Shown here in pieces: positions 1-12,344 of a stretch of 64,000 nt of DNA; position 1 is the stretch's first letter; every line of letters starts with the position of its first letter. This stretch comes from Echinostoma caproni (taxonomy: Eukaryota > Platyhelminthes > Trematoda > Plagiorchiida > Echinostomatidae), in the NCBI GenBank assembly GCA_900618425.1, contig UZAN01040837.1, forward strand, positions 1 to 64,000. Direction: 5' to 3'. Position numbers and translations under genes: made by a program. Under the pieces are notes generated by a model that saw only the letters and a list, made by a program, of their open reading frames with translations, was not told the origin of the DNA and searched no databases.

Positions 1-224
1 CGAGAGAGAGAGACTAAGATCAACAACGGAGGTATGCTTCAAAATCAAATTCAGTCAAACCGGTTTTTTTACAGTGCCGACAATTCATTATGAAATAAGG
101 TGGAGAAGTTGCGAACAGTTTGTTGTACGTAATAACATCCATACACACCACTTTCCTCCTAATTTTGCACTCAAATCAACCTTAATAGATGTAATAACCT
201 ATGAGATGGACATCGATTGCCCGT

Positions 225-228
225 NNNN
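225..228. other. Assembly gap, 4 N
   Basis: Four unknown bases; any ORF crossing them is unreliable. Confidence 0.99.
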
Positions 229-3200
229 CGACAATTCTCGATTCTGTCAACAGAGATACGTGCACAATCCAAAGTGAGCCCAAGGAAAAGCCAAAAATGG
301 GGTACATAAAAATTGCATATTCTAACAGGGGTCCTTACACAGATATCCCGAGAATGGAACAACCCACTTAAACCTGAACCGATACCATGGGCACGGTTTT
401 GCACATAGTTTGTGGTAGTAATCCTTATTCAAAATAGTACTGTTTGGCTTCCATACCTTTTACAGTCCTGGTTTTCGGGCGGACATCGTCAGTTGCCACT
501 TTCATGCAACCTGTGATATTGACAATACATACATTTAGTAAATCCGACGATTGATCAGCTCATCTCTCTCAGCGACATGAGTCAAACTTTGTCTTCAGGA
601 AAAAAACGGTATAAGTTACCGAACTGACCACATACGGGGGAGACTTAGATTAGCTTATTTTCAATCATTTATAAGCCCCTAGCTGAATTGAGCGGGATCT
701 GGCTTGGAGAGTAATTTCTAGCGTTTTGTTCTATCTCCCTTTTTGGAGGAAGCGGTTGATTTTTGTATCAGGCTTCGGGTCAACTATGGCCAGTTTCTGC
801 GAACTGCGCCACTTGATAACAAATCAACATTGCCTGTCGGTCTAAGTTAAATTGGATTACCAGGTGCGGCCAATGAGCTGGCGAATAATTTACTTTGGTA
901 ACCTGTAATCATTGGAGCTTGAGCGAGAGCAATACACACGTACACGCGCATGTTAGTTTCTGACCCCCACCATTTGGTGATTTGTCCTTGCTTTTGATTG
1001 GTTGTTCCCGCTCGCGAATGATCAAACGATCTGACCAGATAGTTACTGAACTGAATAAACAACAATGCATTTATGACGCATTGATCTGGTTGAGATTCAA
1101 TCGATGTCCACACCACTTGGTCGATTCGGGGCATCAGAGGATTCCGATGTTATTGAGAGCACACAACGGACGATAAATGCATTAACGTGAAATTATTTAT
1201 ATGGATGTAGTGGTAATCACGAATAGTTTTCCAATTCCAGCTCCCTCTTACCCATCTTAAATGGATAGATGGACAGACAACCATTTATTCGATACCTTGG
1301 TTTAATTTTTCACCATAACCTCAAATGATGTGACCACCACAGAAACGTGTTCCTGAAGGTCAGAAGGTTTTCATTTCATGCTTTGCGTCTCCAGTCACTT
1401 TGTACCCTGTTGATCTCATATAGAATTTTCATTTTGCCCGAGTTTGTCACACTGGCTCTATGGTTCGTCTGTTACCTTTTCCGGTGCATTTATCAAGGGT
1501 CATTAATTTATTTCTAGATCCCTAAACGTTTTTCGGTACATATTTTTATGTCACGTAAAAACCTGGTACAGGATGTTGCAACTCTTTACTATAAAACTTG
1601 TGAACCGGATGGTTTTATGTACCTGTTCACACCTAATTAAACACTGACCTTAGTCAATGCCTTTGGCCCTCATCCACTTGTTCTTGCTATCAACATATAC
1701 AAGCACGCATAGAGGTATACAGGCTTTGGGTTGTTCCTTATCTGTCTGGATTTTTCACGAGGCCACAACTAGTTGCATCTGATCTGCTCAAGATGTGAAG
1801 CTAAACTGGCCACTATTTCAATGGTGTTGCCATTGATCTTCTGTCGTTGTCGTGGTTGTTGCTTATGTTACTCGTAACATGGTGCATTATATTGTTTATT
1901 TTTTGATGCCAGTGGTTATATGACAGCTGAATATTCATCTTTCAAGGTGCATTAAGCACGTACTCAACTTAACTACACCAAATACAATCAGGTTTATCTT
2001 GCTGTTTTGTCCCTATTGTATACTCAGTGACTGAGTTGGTTGAGAGTTCTTGCATATCCCGAGTACGAAACCTTTTTTCTAGCTCCATGACAATGGATTA
2101 TATTGGTTTTTCGCCCGTAGCTTCGCTATCTGATAGTTTGATAATTCGAACGGCAATGCGAATGGAAGTGGAAATACCCTTGTACTTTTTGAGACAAATG
2201 TATTGTATTAGGCAACATTTTGGTGTATTCACGAAATCGTTTCATTGCACACAAAATTTTATTAACAATGGCGGCAAAAGTTCCACGAGTACTGTCTACC
2301 GCAATTTGAGAACAAAACGCATCAGCCCTCTACCCGGCAAGATGAGGATGATAAAATTGATGGCCCACAGAACAAATATCTGTTCTGCGTGACTCGACTA
2401 ATCAGATGTGAGACAAAAAAACCAAAACTGAAAGCGATTCAGAGATGAAAATCGCCAAAATCAAATAAAAGTTATGGTTCTAGCTATCAACCAATCGGAA
2501 ATGATAATGTGCGTAAACAGACCGCTTCTGAGTCTTGGTTCGAATGAGCGAATAGAGTGATTGAGTGCTGGTGTTGATGGAATGGGGAGGGACAATTCTT
2601 CAGCAAACATAGTTTTTATCTTGAGTAAATTCACCGATTTCCTAATCTAAATTGAGATTAGTAACAGGAGCATAATCGCTGATTTGGCTTCATACTGAGA
2701 AGCAAACGTGAGAGTCGATTTCAATCTGAAGTGTAGAATATAACATAAAACCAAACTCATTTACAGTCAGCCAGATAGTCTTCTTATTAGGCTCATACCA
2801 TTTCACATTAGATTCCGGACGATGATTGATTTGGATATCACAATGAGTAGTATATGAATGACTAAATGAATGTTCCCAGAAGCACACGATTGGTTTTGCG
2901 GTCCTTGGTACAGAATTATCACAATCACTTATTCGTCTCAAATCCACTGCCGGAACTGCAAATGAGGTTTGGATTACATAATTCATATCGGGTGTTCAAG
3001 TATAAGAATAGCAGACGGAATATTACCGGATACGATTACCTGACGAGTGGTAAGGACCACAAAACCGGTTATGTGCTTCCGTGAAAGTTTGTTCAGTCAT
3101 TCACATACTACTCATTATAGCAAGTATTGCTGGCTGGAAACATCAAACTCAAATCAGCCGGAATATCATTCGCTTAAACAAGACCTTACCTCCTTCTATT

Positions 3201-4332
3201 GTCGAATTGATTCACGGGGTTGATTTGCATAGGCAACATTGCCCTTTTGACAAACCGCACGGATCCGCATTCCATCAGAGCTGGCAAAAAACCGTTGGAA
3301 TGGTTTTATTTGCACAGATCGGTTTTTCTCATTGGTGAGGAATCTGATGCATTTTAATCTATGTTCACTTTGTCAAGATCTGGAAGGGCATGTTTTTGAA
3401 ACCATTTATCGCATCAATTGTGACCGCCACTTCCTTCTGCTGGTGCAAATGAGGACAAAACTTCACTCCGGTTTCGCATCGATGACACTGTGATTTGCGG
3501 TACTCGGGTGATCCAGAGTTCTTGCTTCAGTTAAATGAACAAGTCAAACAGATTCCTTATTTAGGACAAGACACATGAGATGAGGAGCGGGACACGGGGG
3601 AACTCTGCCCGTATGACTAACTTGTACGTTTTCGCTAGCTGCCTCATTCAATGTGGTCATTTCAGTGTCTGTTGTCAAGAAGTGAAGTTTATGAACCAGT
3701 TTGGGGCAAAAGTGGGACTTTTAGACGGCTGGTGAAGAAACTTTTCACTATCGGCTACCAACCATTGTGAGCCTGATGAATAAGAGGAGAATGGAGTTTT
3801 GTGTTTTCAGGCTTCTAATCCCAGTGGAATTAACATGTCCCATTTGGGTGTATACAGCATTTCTTAATATTGTGTGACTTGGAAAAGATCAGGAGTCTCG
3901 TTGGGACTCAAACCCATACGTAGGCATCATTTGCTTCTTTGTATAACTTACAATTCCATACATGCTACCAAGTGCGTCCGTTTGCTTCTGTCCGTTGATT
4001 GTGTAACGGAACGTACAAAGTTCACACTGTGAGAGGTAATCTCTTAGCTCAACTGATGGAATGAACACAGAATGGAAGTGTCATCGGCGTACGTGCGTGG
4101 AATCAAATTGCACTGCGGTACCCAGTCTTTTCACGACAGTGTAGGTATATTTGCCCGACTACCATGCAAAACATTATCCTAATATGATAACATAATTACA
4201 TTTAAGTTTTGCGGAATACCTATTCCGAGGTAATTGTCAACGGTTGTCACTCATCTCTAGAAAGATGTTTGATCTAATCGGTCCAATAATATAACATAAT
4301 TAGGCTAGGGAAGGCAAAGTAGCTTCTGTTAA

Positions 4333-4522
4333 TTTTTTCATTTTAACTTTCTTTTATTGAATGTATACTGATATGATTTTCAGGAGGAGGAAGGCTGCCA
4401 ATCAAGCGGGTACCATGCAACATACAATGAGGAAGGTCAGGTGGTGGCAGTGGGATTCGAACACGAGTACTCCGGGGTGATAATTTGGTGAAATGACCAC
4501 CGGGCCATCACCACCTGACTTA
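4333..4522 (-). mobile_element. tRNA-like SINE, family B (minus copy)
   Basis: On the minus strand the copy starts with a GGTGGTGATGGCCCGGTGGTC head. It continues through TCACCAAATTATCACCCCGG and a B-box-like GTGTTCGAATCCCAC. It ends with the family tail TTCAATAAAAG near 4350. The copies at 20775-20970 and 60865-61050 share the same order: head, AAATTATCACCCC, B box, TTGATTGGCCGC-like block and AATAAAAGGAAGT tail. Confidence 0.75.
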
Positions 4523-4944
4523 GAAATACGATGTGTTCAAACTTATAGCCCATATAAACGTAAGCAAGCATATACGCACAAGCAAACACGTTCAGAAGCT
4601 CTAACCAAACTGGATGGTCATCGACAATCTTAGTTTAACCGGTGTATTACACTTTTAGTGTTAGTTCATCTCTTAAATCAGCAAGATTGTGTCTCACATC
4701 TATTACCTTTGAATACTGTTGTTCACGCAGTGTACTTCATCAACACTTTAACCTGGGAGAATTTTGTTCGCATCTCGCCCATACCGCACAGGAATCCCTT
4801 TCAGGATTCCAGTCCAGGAACTATTTTCATCAGCTACATATACTGTTTCCTCACAATCGTCCGTACCGTTTTACACGCGGCAAATAGAAAGAAGTGGAAC
4901 AATTTAGAGTATCAGGCTTGGATTAGCCCATTCGATCATTCATA

Positions 4945-5121
4945 GGCACGAGGCACTCTTGAAGGTCTTCGATGTGGGTTTTACTCCTTGGAAGATCGTC
5001 AATTGCCCACTCGCGGTTCGAGTCCTGATAGGGACATAAAACGCACGCACTGCGGACGAGTCTAAAACAGGATGAAACACCTGCCCAGTGCTCTTTTTCG
5101 GTTATCTCAAACATTTCCGTC
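4945..5121 (+). mobile_element. Hammerhead-ribozyme SINE (Sm-alpha-like), degenerate copy 3
   Basis: The copy has a B-box-like GCGGTTCGAGTCCTGATAGG at about 5012-5031, then the GGGACA link, then a hammerhead-like segment at 5047-5091. Stem I is perfect (GCACTG 5047-5052 with CAGTGC 5086-5091), and the GAAA at 5074-5077 is intact. The core reads CGGACGA instead of CUGACGA, so U4 is changed, and stem III is weak. The 3' tail (CAAACATTTCCGTCG) matches the two copies at 18.8-19.1 kb. Confidence 0.75.
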
Positions 5122-6554
5122 GCATCTGAAGTGGAACACTATTTAATTTTACATTGCTTTAATCAAACTTACGTCGAGTGCAAATAACGTAAATAATGGG
5201 TTCAAACTGTGCCCTATAGAACAGTTTTGTAAGACATAAAAATCAGATTGATAGATGCAAAACATAACAAAACAGAGCCAGTTTTCATGGTCATCAGTCC
5301 AACATGCTTTAGTATCAGGAGTTACATGGTAGACCAGTCCGACGAACCGAGTTGTACAAGGTTTGCCAAAACATGCGAAACGCTGGCTATATGGAATGAA
5401 ATCTAAACTGAACTATTCTCATCATGGACAGCGCGTTATCTGTAGCAACTCTCAACCTCTGAGTGCCGTGTGATTTCAGCCTATCAGTGATTTGATATCG
5501 GCGATGCACCGAAATCCCCGCTTGTGAGGAATTGCGAAATATCTTGGACTTCACTTTTCTGTTCCTGTTCTGGATGCACATACTCCGTGAACCGGTACTG
5601 AGAACATCTACACAATTCCGTTTATCTCCGCAGATGATTTATCAAGATTTTCAGATTTCGAAAGAATAAGAGTGAATATCACTCTGATAGAGAGTACACA
5701 ATAATGATTTTACCTGTGTCTAAGCGGTGGTTTGGAGAGGACAGCGTATCAGGGGTGGGAAGTCCCATCAATTCCACTTTGACCACACTGGAACACATGA
5801 ACGAACAAACGTTGCTTTTGACATTATCTGATAGAGTCATTGTTCAGAATAACGTCTGACGAGTATGGAGGACCGCCAGGACCTCCAAACAAAGGTATTT
5901 TGCCTTGCTATGGAGGTTCCATTATTGTGGAATGAATTGTGGCTCAAGTCGCGTTACTGCCGGATCACTAGTGTGTGCACATATTAGCCGAGAAAAAGTT
6001 GGGGAGGATGTAGGGAGGTTCTAACTTCAAATAAACTCTTTTCAAAACGGGTGTTTACAAATCTCGTGCCGATTTCGCTAGGTATGTGTTGAGAAAACCG
6101 TAGAGAATGCAGTATTAGGTATCTAAAGAAACGTGGAGGAACGAACAGTAATGAAGACCAACAGGAATAAAATAACAAGTTAGACGCGGTTGAACAGCAT
6201 CGTTTGTCGCAGTATGAGTTTCAGAATGGTCAAATAGCTACCCCCGAAAAGTTTCACGAATTTCAGCGAGAGTTGCAATCAGTCTGGAATTTCGTACCAG
6301 TAGTAGGCCAACTAATGGGGAGTATTTAAATTGAACTTTATAATTACTGACAAGCACTCTGCCTCATTCATCATTCCACGTAAAACGCGTCGTGCTGTCT
6401 AGGGAAAAAATGATACTGATATAGCCGTGACACATTTCTCACCTTTTTGAATATTGAAACCTTAATAAAAATGCCTTTTAATGAATGGGGCGTTTGTTGT
6501 CAAAGGGGGCTTATCGACCGGGCACAATTGTAACGCTAGGCAAGTTGAGCACGT

Positions 6555-6720
6555 CACCGCCATTTTAGATTGATTTTGAGTCGTGTGCATGTCTCGCACG
6601 GACCTATTGGTTCATGGTTGTTTTGTATTTTCCGTCTTGCAAGTTGTTTTGTTTGGAAATCCCCCTTCCACAGAGAACCTGTTGTCCGAAGTGTGTTCTA
6701 CCTGTGCATCGTGAGAGTCT
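6555..6720 (+). repeat. Dispersed repeat R1, copy 1
   Basis: The copy shares blocks with 59152-59310 and 16575-16700: GTCGTGTGCATGTCTC, then GGTTCATGGTT, then TCCACAGAGAACCT and a TACCTGTG(C/T)AT-like end. No protein or A/B-box promoter is evident. It could be a UTR piece of a LINE, since the 59 kb copy lies just upstream of a reverse-transcriptase fragment. Confidence 0.6.
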
Positions 6721-7414
6721 GTACTGAGCCGCATTTACCAGTTGGTTCCGCATCCCAAACAAGGTTTTGTTAGCGGCATTCTGACAGTGCAATTGACACC
6801 ACAAACTCGGATCGTGTGCCAAAAGTCAACCTCCTGCCCTGTATCACGAATCAGTGTTAGCGTGGGCTAAGTTCTCCAGGCTAGAACAATTACTAGCTGA
6901 TTCAATTCATGACTAGACACAAAAACTCCAAATAAATCTGATGAGCTTTTCTGCTTAATCAAATGGCATCGTTGGTTTTGCTCCCTGATATTGTTTTACT
7001 CTTTCAATTTCCGGATGTTTTTATCAATATAAATGTGCAGAAATTGTTAGTTGGGTTAGCAGAACCAAGGTTGTTCACCGAAAATGGAATTATAATTTCA
7101 ATTTCTAGAGAAAATGTGTTTCGAATGGCAGGGTAATCCGCATTGATGCACGTTCTCTTCCTCTTGTAATAAGTTAAAATTATGCGATTACTTTACCCCT
7201 ATGTTTTCTGAATTAATTTCTTTAAGTGGTTCGTGTTGTACTTTGCCGTCACTAGCTTGATTAAGCTTTTGGACTTTATTCATTTTTTTCGATGTTCGCC
7301 ACAAAACAGACTTAAAACTGCACCATATACGCTCACAATGAGCAAGGATGCCATTTTTAACCCACGAATCTTGTCGTACAAGAACAATCACCTCTAATAG
7401 CACACTGCTCTTAC

Positions 7415-7708
7415 CATACTTTCTTTATCCTGTAACATTCTTGTCAACATGACCACATCCGGACTCGCGATCGGCTGTCCCGGAACTGAGGCTCGTCCAC
7501 CGGTAGCGGTAGCCAATGCAGTGGCTGAATTTCCAATCAGTTGGAACGCACTTCCGACCAAATGTGGTGATGTCGCTCCGCCCGAGTGATAAGCACCCAA
7601 ATAGCCACTGCTTCCGGTCATCAGACGTGAAGGAGCAGGGCCACCCATGCCTGTGGCAGACCATCCCCCAGTAGTTGCCAGATTGGGGAACAACGGAATA
7701 CCCGAAAG
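7415..7708 (-). CDS. ERC: ERC exon 13 (98 codons), Gly/Ser/Ala-rich insert plus short helix
   Basis: The acceptor is TGCTTTCCAG and the donor GTAAGA at 7409-7414. The 294-nt exon is phase 0/0. The first ~80 residues are not coiled coil: LSGIPLFPNLATTGGW, then Gly/Ser/Ala/Thr/Pro-rich sequence including SRLMTGSSGYLGAYHSGGAT and ATATGGRASVPGQPIASP. The end returns to a charged helix, DVVMLTRMLQDKESM, which may be the counterpart of AISEKDANIALLEL. It looks like a disordered loop inserted in the coiled coil. The donor shows that the gene continues below 7415. Confidence 0.85.
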
Positions 7709-10700
7709 CTGGAAAGCATATGCGAAGAAAAATGGTTAAGAGTGTGATTTCATTTGTCGCTCGGCCTCAGCAATTCACATTTTTAAGGAGGTTCTAAAAT
7801 TTATTTTAGGTTCTCCCAAGTTTGTGACCCTTGAATCCCGGATGCCATCAATTATACCCACTTGTTCAATCTCTGCATTAAATGTGACCGTTTTCAGGTT
7901 AGAAAATAAGTAATCAGCATTGTCCTATTTCGCGGGGATGGTATTACTAATGGGATAATATCAGTCAATAGTACATCGGTTTTTGTAGGGTTAGAGGTTC
8001 TCTGTCATTCCGCTCAAATTCACTACAACGCAATGTGTTTGTTTCTACTTCAGGCTCCACTATCTGAACCGACGGGTTCAATTTCATATCGGATTTGGTC
8101 CTTGTGAAAATGAGACCAGTGTATTCCGGTACTTATCCTAGTAGGCGTTCGAAAGCGACTAGATAACATAATGCAAACGGGTTTGAATTGTTTCTATCAA
8201 TCTCGCGTCAACCGCGATGCAGGTTGATTGATCTACACTGAAAGATACGATTCCAAACGGCTGACTGGTTGCAAAACTGCACCCAAAATAAGCGAGAATT
8301 CCGGGCATAGTCTCTGTCTATTGGGGGATCAACTTTATGTCACCGACCACTCGGAGTGAATTAACCACTTCGTTTGGTTTTGAGCACAGCTGATTGATCA
8401 CCTAGAATCAAATCAATCATTGCTCTGTGTTTTATCCTACAGACCACTTGTAACAGGTGTTCATGTTATCACGAATGGTTGCTTGCGGGTAAGAAGACTC
8501 AAAGAACCATTGTGATTTCTGATTTCGTGATTCGTAGGAGAAAATGAACCAAATATGGAAGATACCGTAAGAGAGAATATAAATGTTTTAAAAAGATATA
8601 TATGTATGCAAGCACATCCAGATGCACTTGAACTGCAGTATCATCAAAGTTGAAATGATCAACTAGCGCCTCATATTCAGAGCCGCAACACGTATATTTC
8701 CGGGGTTACTCACAAACCATTTGTCTAAGACGGATGCAGTCGTTACTTTGACCTGCCTATGTGACAACAGACTTCCTGGTTTCCATGCTAATAGATGCAT
8801 TCCCCAGTGACACGTCGGACGGTGTTCATTGTACATGATCAAATCATCGGTTGGGCAGTTAGATCTTGCGTGCGTGGTTTGCTTAGAGATTAAGCACACA
8901 CAGTTCCAAACACATCTACCCAATTTTCGTCAACCGGTTGAATGAGGGATCACATTCAATGTTTTTGTTATTAAAAAGAGCTCGAGTTTCCTCAAACATT
9001 CCATATGAATGAATGAATGAATGTAGTGTAATGATATTACCCGATAACGAGTTGCTAATCGCAGACTGCGGTATGAATTCCACCAACTGATGGTTTAACT
9101 GTTCCCCTGCAATCTTTACCATGAGGATAACACATTTTCTACTAAAGATCACTTCTATAACACTCTCAAGTTATTTTCTTTCCTGATTACAGTGATAAGA
9201 ATTCAGGGGATAATTCCCTGTTGTTTTACTACCTTATGAGTTTAACATGCCTCCCTTTTTGTTTCACATGCTCCACTGAATACAAAAGGAATGGTTCTGA
9301 TCAGATTTGGGAAGAGGATGGCGGCTGATCAAAGCAGTGCCGTATGATACAGAGGGACAGGGAGAGTGGAGGAAGTCAGACTGCGATGGTGAGGTTCAAA
9401 CAAATGACTTCCTGGTAATGTGATTTTGACTAATAATGCAGTGAATAGTAACCTATGGATGTGAGGCATACTAATATATCGAAAGGGAAGATGGACTTTC
9501 TAAACTGATTTCAAAACAAGGCTTTTGTTTTTCAAAGCTTCACAATAGTTGGACGATCAGCAGATTGGGTTGGACTCAAACAGAAGTATCTCTGCGTACT
9601 ACATGCACTGTGCAAGATGAGTTATGCAGTCAAACTCGTTGTAAAGATCTTTTTATATCTGGTCATCAACAGACCGAGAGGGACACAAATCATTTCATGT
9701 AGGCTCTCGTTCTTACATTTACCCAATGATTATAATTATATAAAACAGGGATAGAAGTGGGCCAGTACGCTTGGTTACCAGCTGAAATAACCGTTCCTTA
9801 ATTGACTAGGTCGACCAGCTTCTCCTATTCGCAACTAGCCAAATGATAGAAAGAAATAAACTCTGGAAAGTAGCTTACTGTAAGAGGCAAAACAAGTTTC
9901 GCTCATTTTGTCGTTCCTGATTTGGTCAGTGTTATCAAAAAATAATATCTATCAGGCCCCCAAAAAAGCCATACCTCGATTTGTTTGTTGCATGCATACA
10001 TTATTAAATTCACAGGCTAAAATACCATTTCAGTTTTACCGCTTAAAAGTGTAACCAAAATTCCCCAATATAAAACCTGCCATTAAACTGAAAATGTCCA
10101 CGTATTTGGAGAAACTCCCCAAAAGTAAATTTATTCTTTTTTTAATTTATGCTTCAAAATTACACGCATGTTTACTAAAATTGGAATGTTCATATCATCG
10201 TGTCCTGTTACGGGAAATAAAATAGATTGATCGAACAGCAGTCTATGCTCATCGTCCCTCAAATAGGATCAAAATTGATAGGTAAGTTTCTCATTTCACA
10301 TATGTAATGAATTTCAAATTGAAGGAATTTTGTAATTGTAATGGATTGACGGTGAGTAAACGGTGTACCTACACATTCCCCAGTTAGTCGGGATGTAAAT
10401 TGGGTCTACTGAAATTCAAACGATCAGCATTTCACAGATCTTAGTAGGATTATAGTAGTTACATTATTTACATAAACTGGTGGACCCTGAATTATATGAT
10501 TGTTTACCATTTTTTGTTTTCGAAGGAATTAACTAAAGTAAGAATCAAGTAGCTTTTTCTTAGGAAAAATCAGCCCGCAGTCACAATAAACTAGCACTTT
10601 GTCATCTAATGTGTCGATGATCAAGTGTCCGAACCCAGATACCATACTAAGTAAAACGCCGCAAATTTCATCCTATCGAATCAGGAGGAGTTGGTATTAT

Positions 10701-10825
10701 ACGCATTACAACCGACTTTTTTCCGGTGCCAACTGCATTGAAAAGTAAACAGACGGACCTTCCTAGACAAAAGAAAACAGCGATCATATCACAAAGTAAA
10801 CAAAATCGACGAATTTCGAACTCAC
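7709..10825 (-). other. ERC intron 12 (3.1 kb)
   Basis: AT-rich intron sequence with no convincing exon. A badly decayed, minus-strand relative of SINE family B may lie at about 9309-9420 (TTGAACCTCACCATCGCAG-like on the minus strand). Confidence 0.8.
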
Positions 10826-10954
10826 TGCAGTTCGATCCTGATCGGTCAGCGTGTGTTCCCGTCCCTGAGTCAGTTTTACCATGGCAGCCACACGCAAATT
10901 AGCCTCGTGATTTGCGCGACGCAATTTCTCCAATTCCGGAAGATAATTCTGGAA
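10826..10954 (-). CDS. ERC: ERC exon 12 (43 codons)
   Basis: The acceptor GGTTTTCAG precedes TTCCAGAATTATC, and the donor is GTGAGT at 10820-10825. The 129-nt exon is phase 0/0. It encodes FQNYLPELEKLRRANHEANL, then MVKLTQGREHTLTDQDRTA. The likely counterpart is the ERC RRKHLEEVLEMKQEALLAA region, but similarity is weaker than in exons 3-10. The 140-bp intron to exon 11 is the shortest in the gene. Confidence 0.85.
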
Positions 10955-11094
10955 CTGAAAACCGTAAGGTTGTGACAATTACAATCAAGTTATTCTTTTA
11001 GACATCGTATTTCAATATAATAATCAACAAACAAAAAAACTGAGTGACCTATATGTCAGAATAAACGATACATTTCATATAACAATAAACGTAC

Positions 11095-11223
11095 ACATTC
11101 CTGTTCCAGTGTTTTCAGTTGGTTCTCGCGATCACTCAGCTCCTCCTGGACGGTGGCCATTTGCGCGGATAAATTGTTTCGCTCGCGTTGTAATTGTTCC
11201 ACATTTGTTCGCATTTCACGCAA
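11095..11223 (-). CDS. ERC: ERC exon 11 (43 codons)
   Basis: The acceptor is TTGCTCACAG and the donor GTACGT at 11089-11094. The exon is 129 nt, phase 0/0. It encodes LREMRTNVEQLQRERNNLSA, then VQEELSDRENQLKTLEQEC. The family counterpart is the ELLMAMEKVKQELESMKAKLSSTQQSLAEKETHLTNL region. An alternative donor two codon positions earlier (GAAT then GTGTAC) would break the frame and is less likely. Confidence 0.9.
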
Positions 11224-12212
11224 CTGTGAGCAAAACATGAATGTACGAAATATACAACAATTCGAACTTCACTTTGAGATAATAGGACAGAGTATTATTG
11301 ATATGCATTATTTTGCAAAGGAAATCGAGGCTAACTGCCTCACTCGTTAGTGGCAGGTAAATTAACTGGCAGATGAAAATAACCAAAGGCCATGTGACGG
11401 GGATGCTGGGAGGAAGATATGTGAAACTCATAGGGTAAATGGATTGTTATAAAAATGGAAATATTTCAGACCGAGAGCCAATTTACTTTTGCATCTCATT
11501 AGATACCATAAAATCCAGACAGATCCTTGTTTTTAATCGAGGATATATTAATCCAACGCTAGTTTTTCAAGTTGTTTACCTCAAGCAATAACATAACTAT
11601 CCACTTGGGTCGTTTTAAAATTATTCAGACAAAAATCACCTGCCATACTTATCTGAACTGATAAAACAAACTTCTCAGACGATAGGAAGAACAAACTTTC
11701 TCTTTGCTATCTGCGTCTGAGTACTAGATAAATAAAAAATTTAAATTAAATATTTTCGTAAAAGTATAAATGAACAGCTATCAAATAATATTTAGTCTTC
11801 AATCATCTGTTATGGAGCATTTGTGTATAAAATGCACAAGTCTTTGAAACATATGCCGATTCACTTTTGCATATCACTTTATTCATTTGGACGGAAAGAA
11901 CTGGTAGAAATATTTTTCGTTTTCCGGGCCCTTTCTTTTAGCTTCTGTCTGACCACAATTTCAGTCAACAAAGCTGCTATCGGAAGTGGAACGAAAAAAT
12001 TACCTAAAAATATCAATCAATTATTCAATGAATGAATGAATGAATGAATCAATCAATCAACCATTCATTCACTCAATTAATCAATCAATCAATTATTCAT
12101 TAATTCATTCAATCGATGAACGCACTGATTGATTGATATACAAATTGGTCACTAAAATATTTATCGAGTTCATCGTACATTCAGATCTTTATGTTACAAA
12201 CGAGTTACAGAC
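11224..12212 (-). other. ERC intron 10 (1.0 kb)
   Basis: AT-rich intron; the only structured sequence is the tetranucleotide tract at 12027-12138. Confidence 0.85.
12027..12138. repeat. Compound tetranucleotide repeat (AATG/AATC/CATT)
   Basis: Runs of AATG, then AATC, then CATT and again AATC/ATTC units follow each other. Because CATT is the complement of AATG, the tract can fold back on itself. Confidence 0.9.
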
Positions 12213-12344
12213 CTGTTGTTCCAAATGTCGGGTTTCATCATCTCGTCCGGAAGCGTAAATCTCACGTTCCGCGGTCAGTCGGACACTTTCTCGTAGTGCC
12301 TGTTCCAGCTCACGAATACGTGAATCTTTCTCAGACATGATACC
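12213..12344 (-). CDS. ERC: ERC exon 10 (44 codons)
   Basis: The acceptor is CACTATTCAG and the donor GTCTGT. The 132-nt exon is phase 0/0. It encodes GIMSEKDSRIRELEQALRES, then VRLTAEREIYASGRDDETRH. This matches SLRKKDDRIEELEEALRESVQITAEREMVLAQEE of ERC1; some vertebrate ERC isoforms lack this block by alternative splicing. Skipping it here would keep the frame. Confidence 0.96.

Larger units (their letters stand above)
1..7414. other. Downstream intron or flank of ERC
   Basis: Exon 13 ends in a good donor, so the left side should be intron leading to C-terminal exons that I could not identify. The stretch holds a 4-base N run, a SINE (4333-4522), a hammerhead SINE (4945-5121) and one copy of a dispersed repeat (6555-6720). 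No other coding sequence is convincing. Confidence 0.6.

Noticed and set aside
5711..5785. Possible small minus-strand exon with an acceptor near 5786, a GTAAAA donor near 5710 and an open frame containing ELMGLPTPDTLSSPNHR
   Set aside because: Its frame does not fit directly after exon 13 (needs two leftover bases, exon 13 leaves none), the donor is weak and no ERC similarity is seen. It could still be a real exon if another exon lies between.
12027..12138. CRISPR-like regular repeats
   Set aside because: Simple tetranucleotide repeats without spacers, in a eukaryotic intron.
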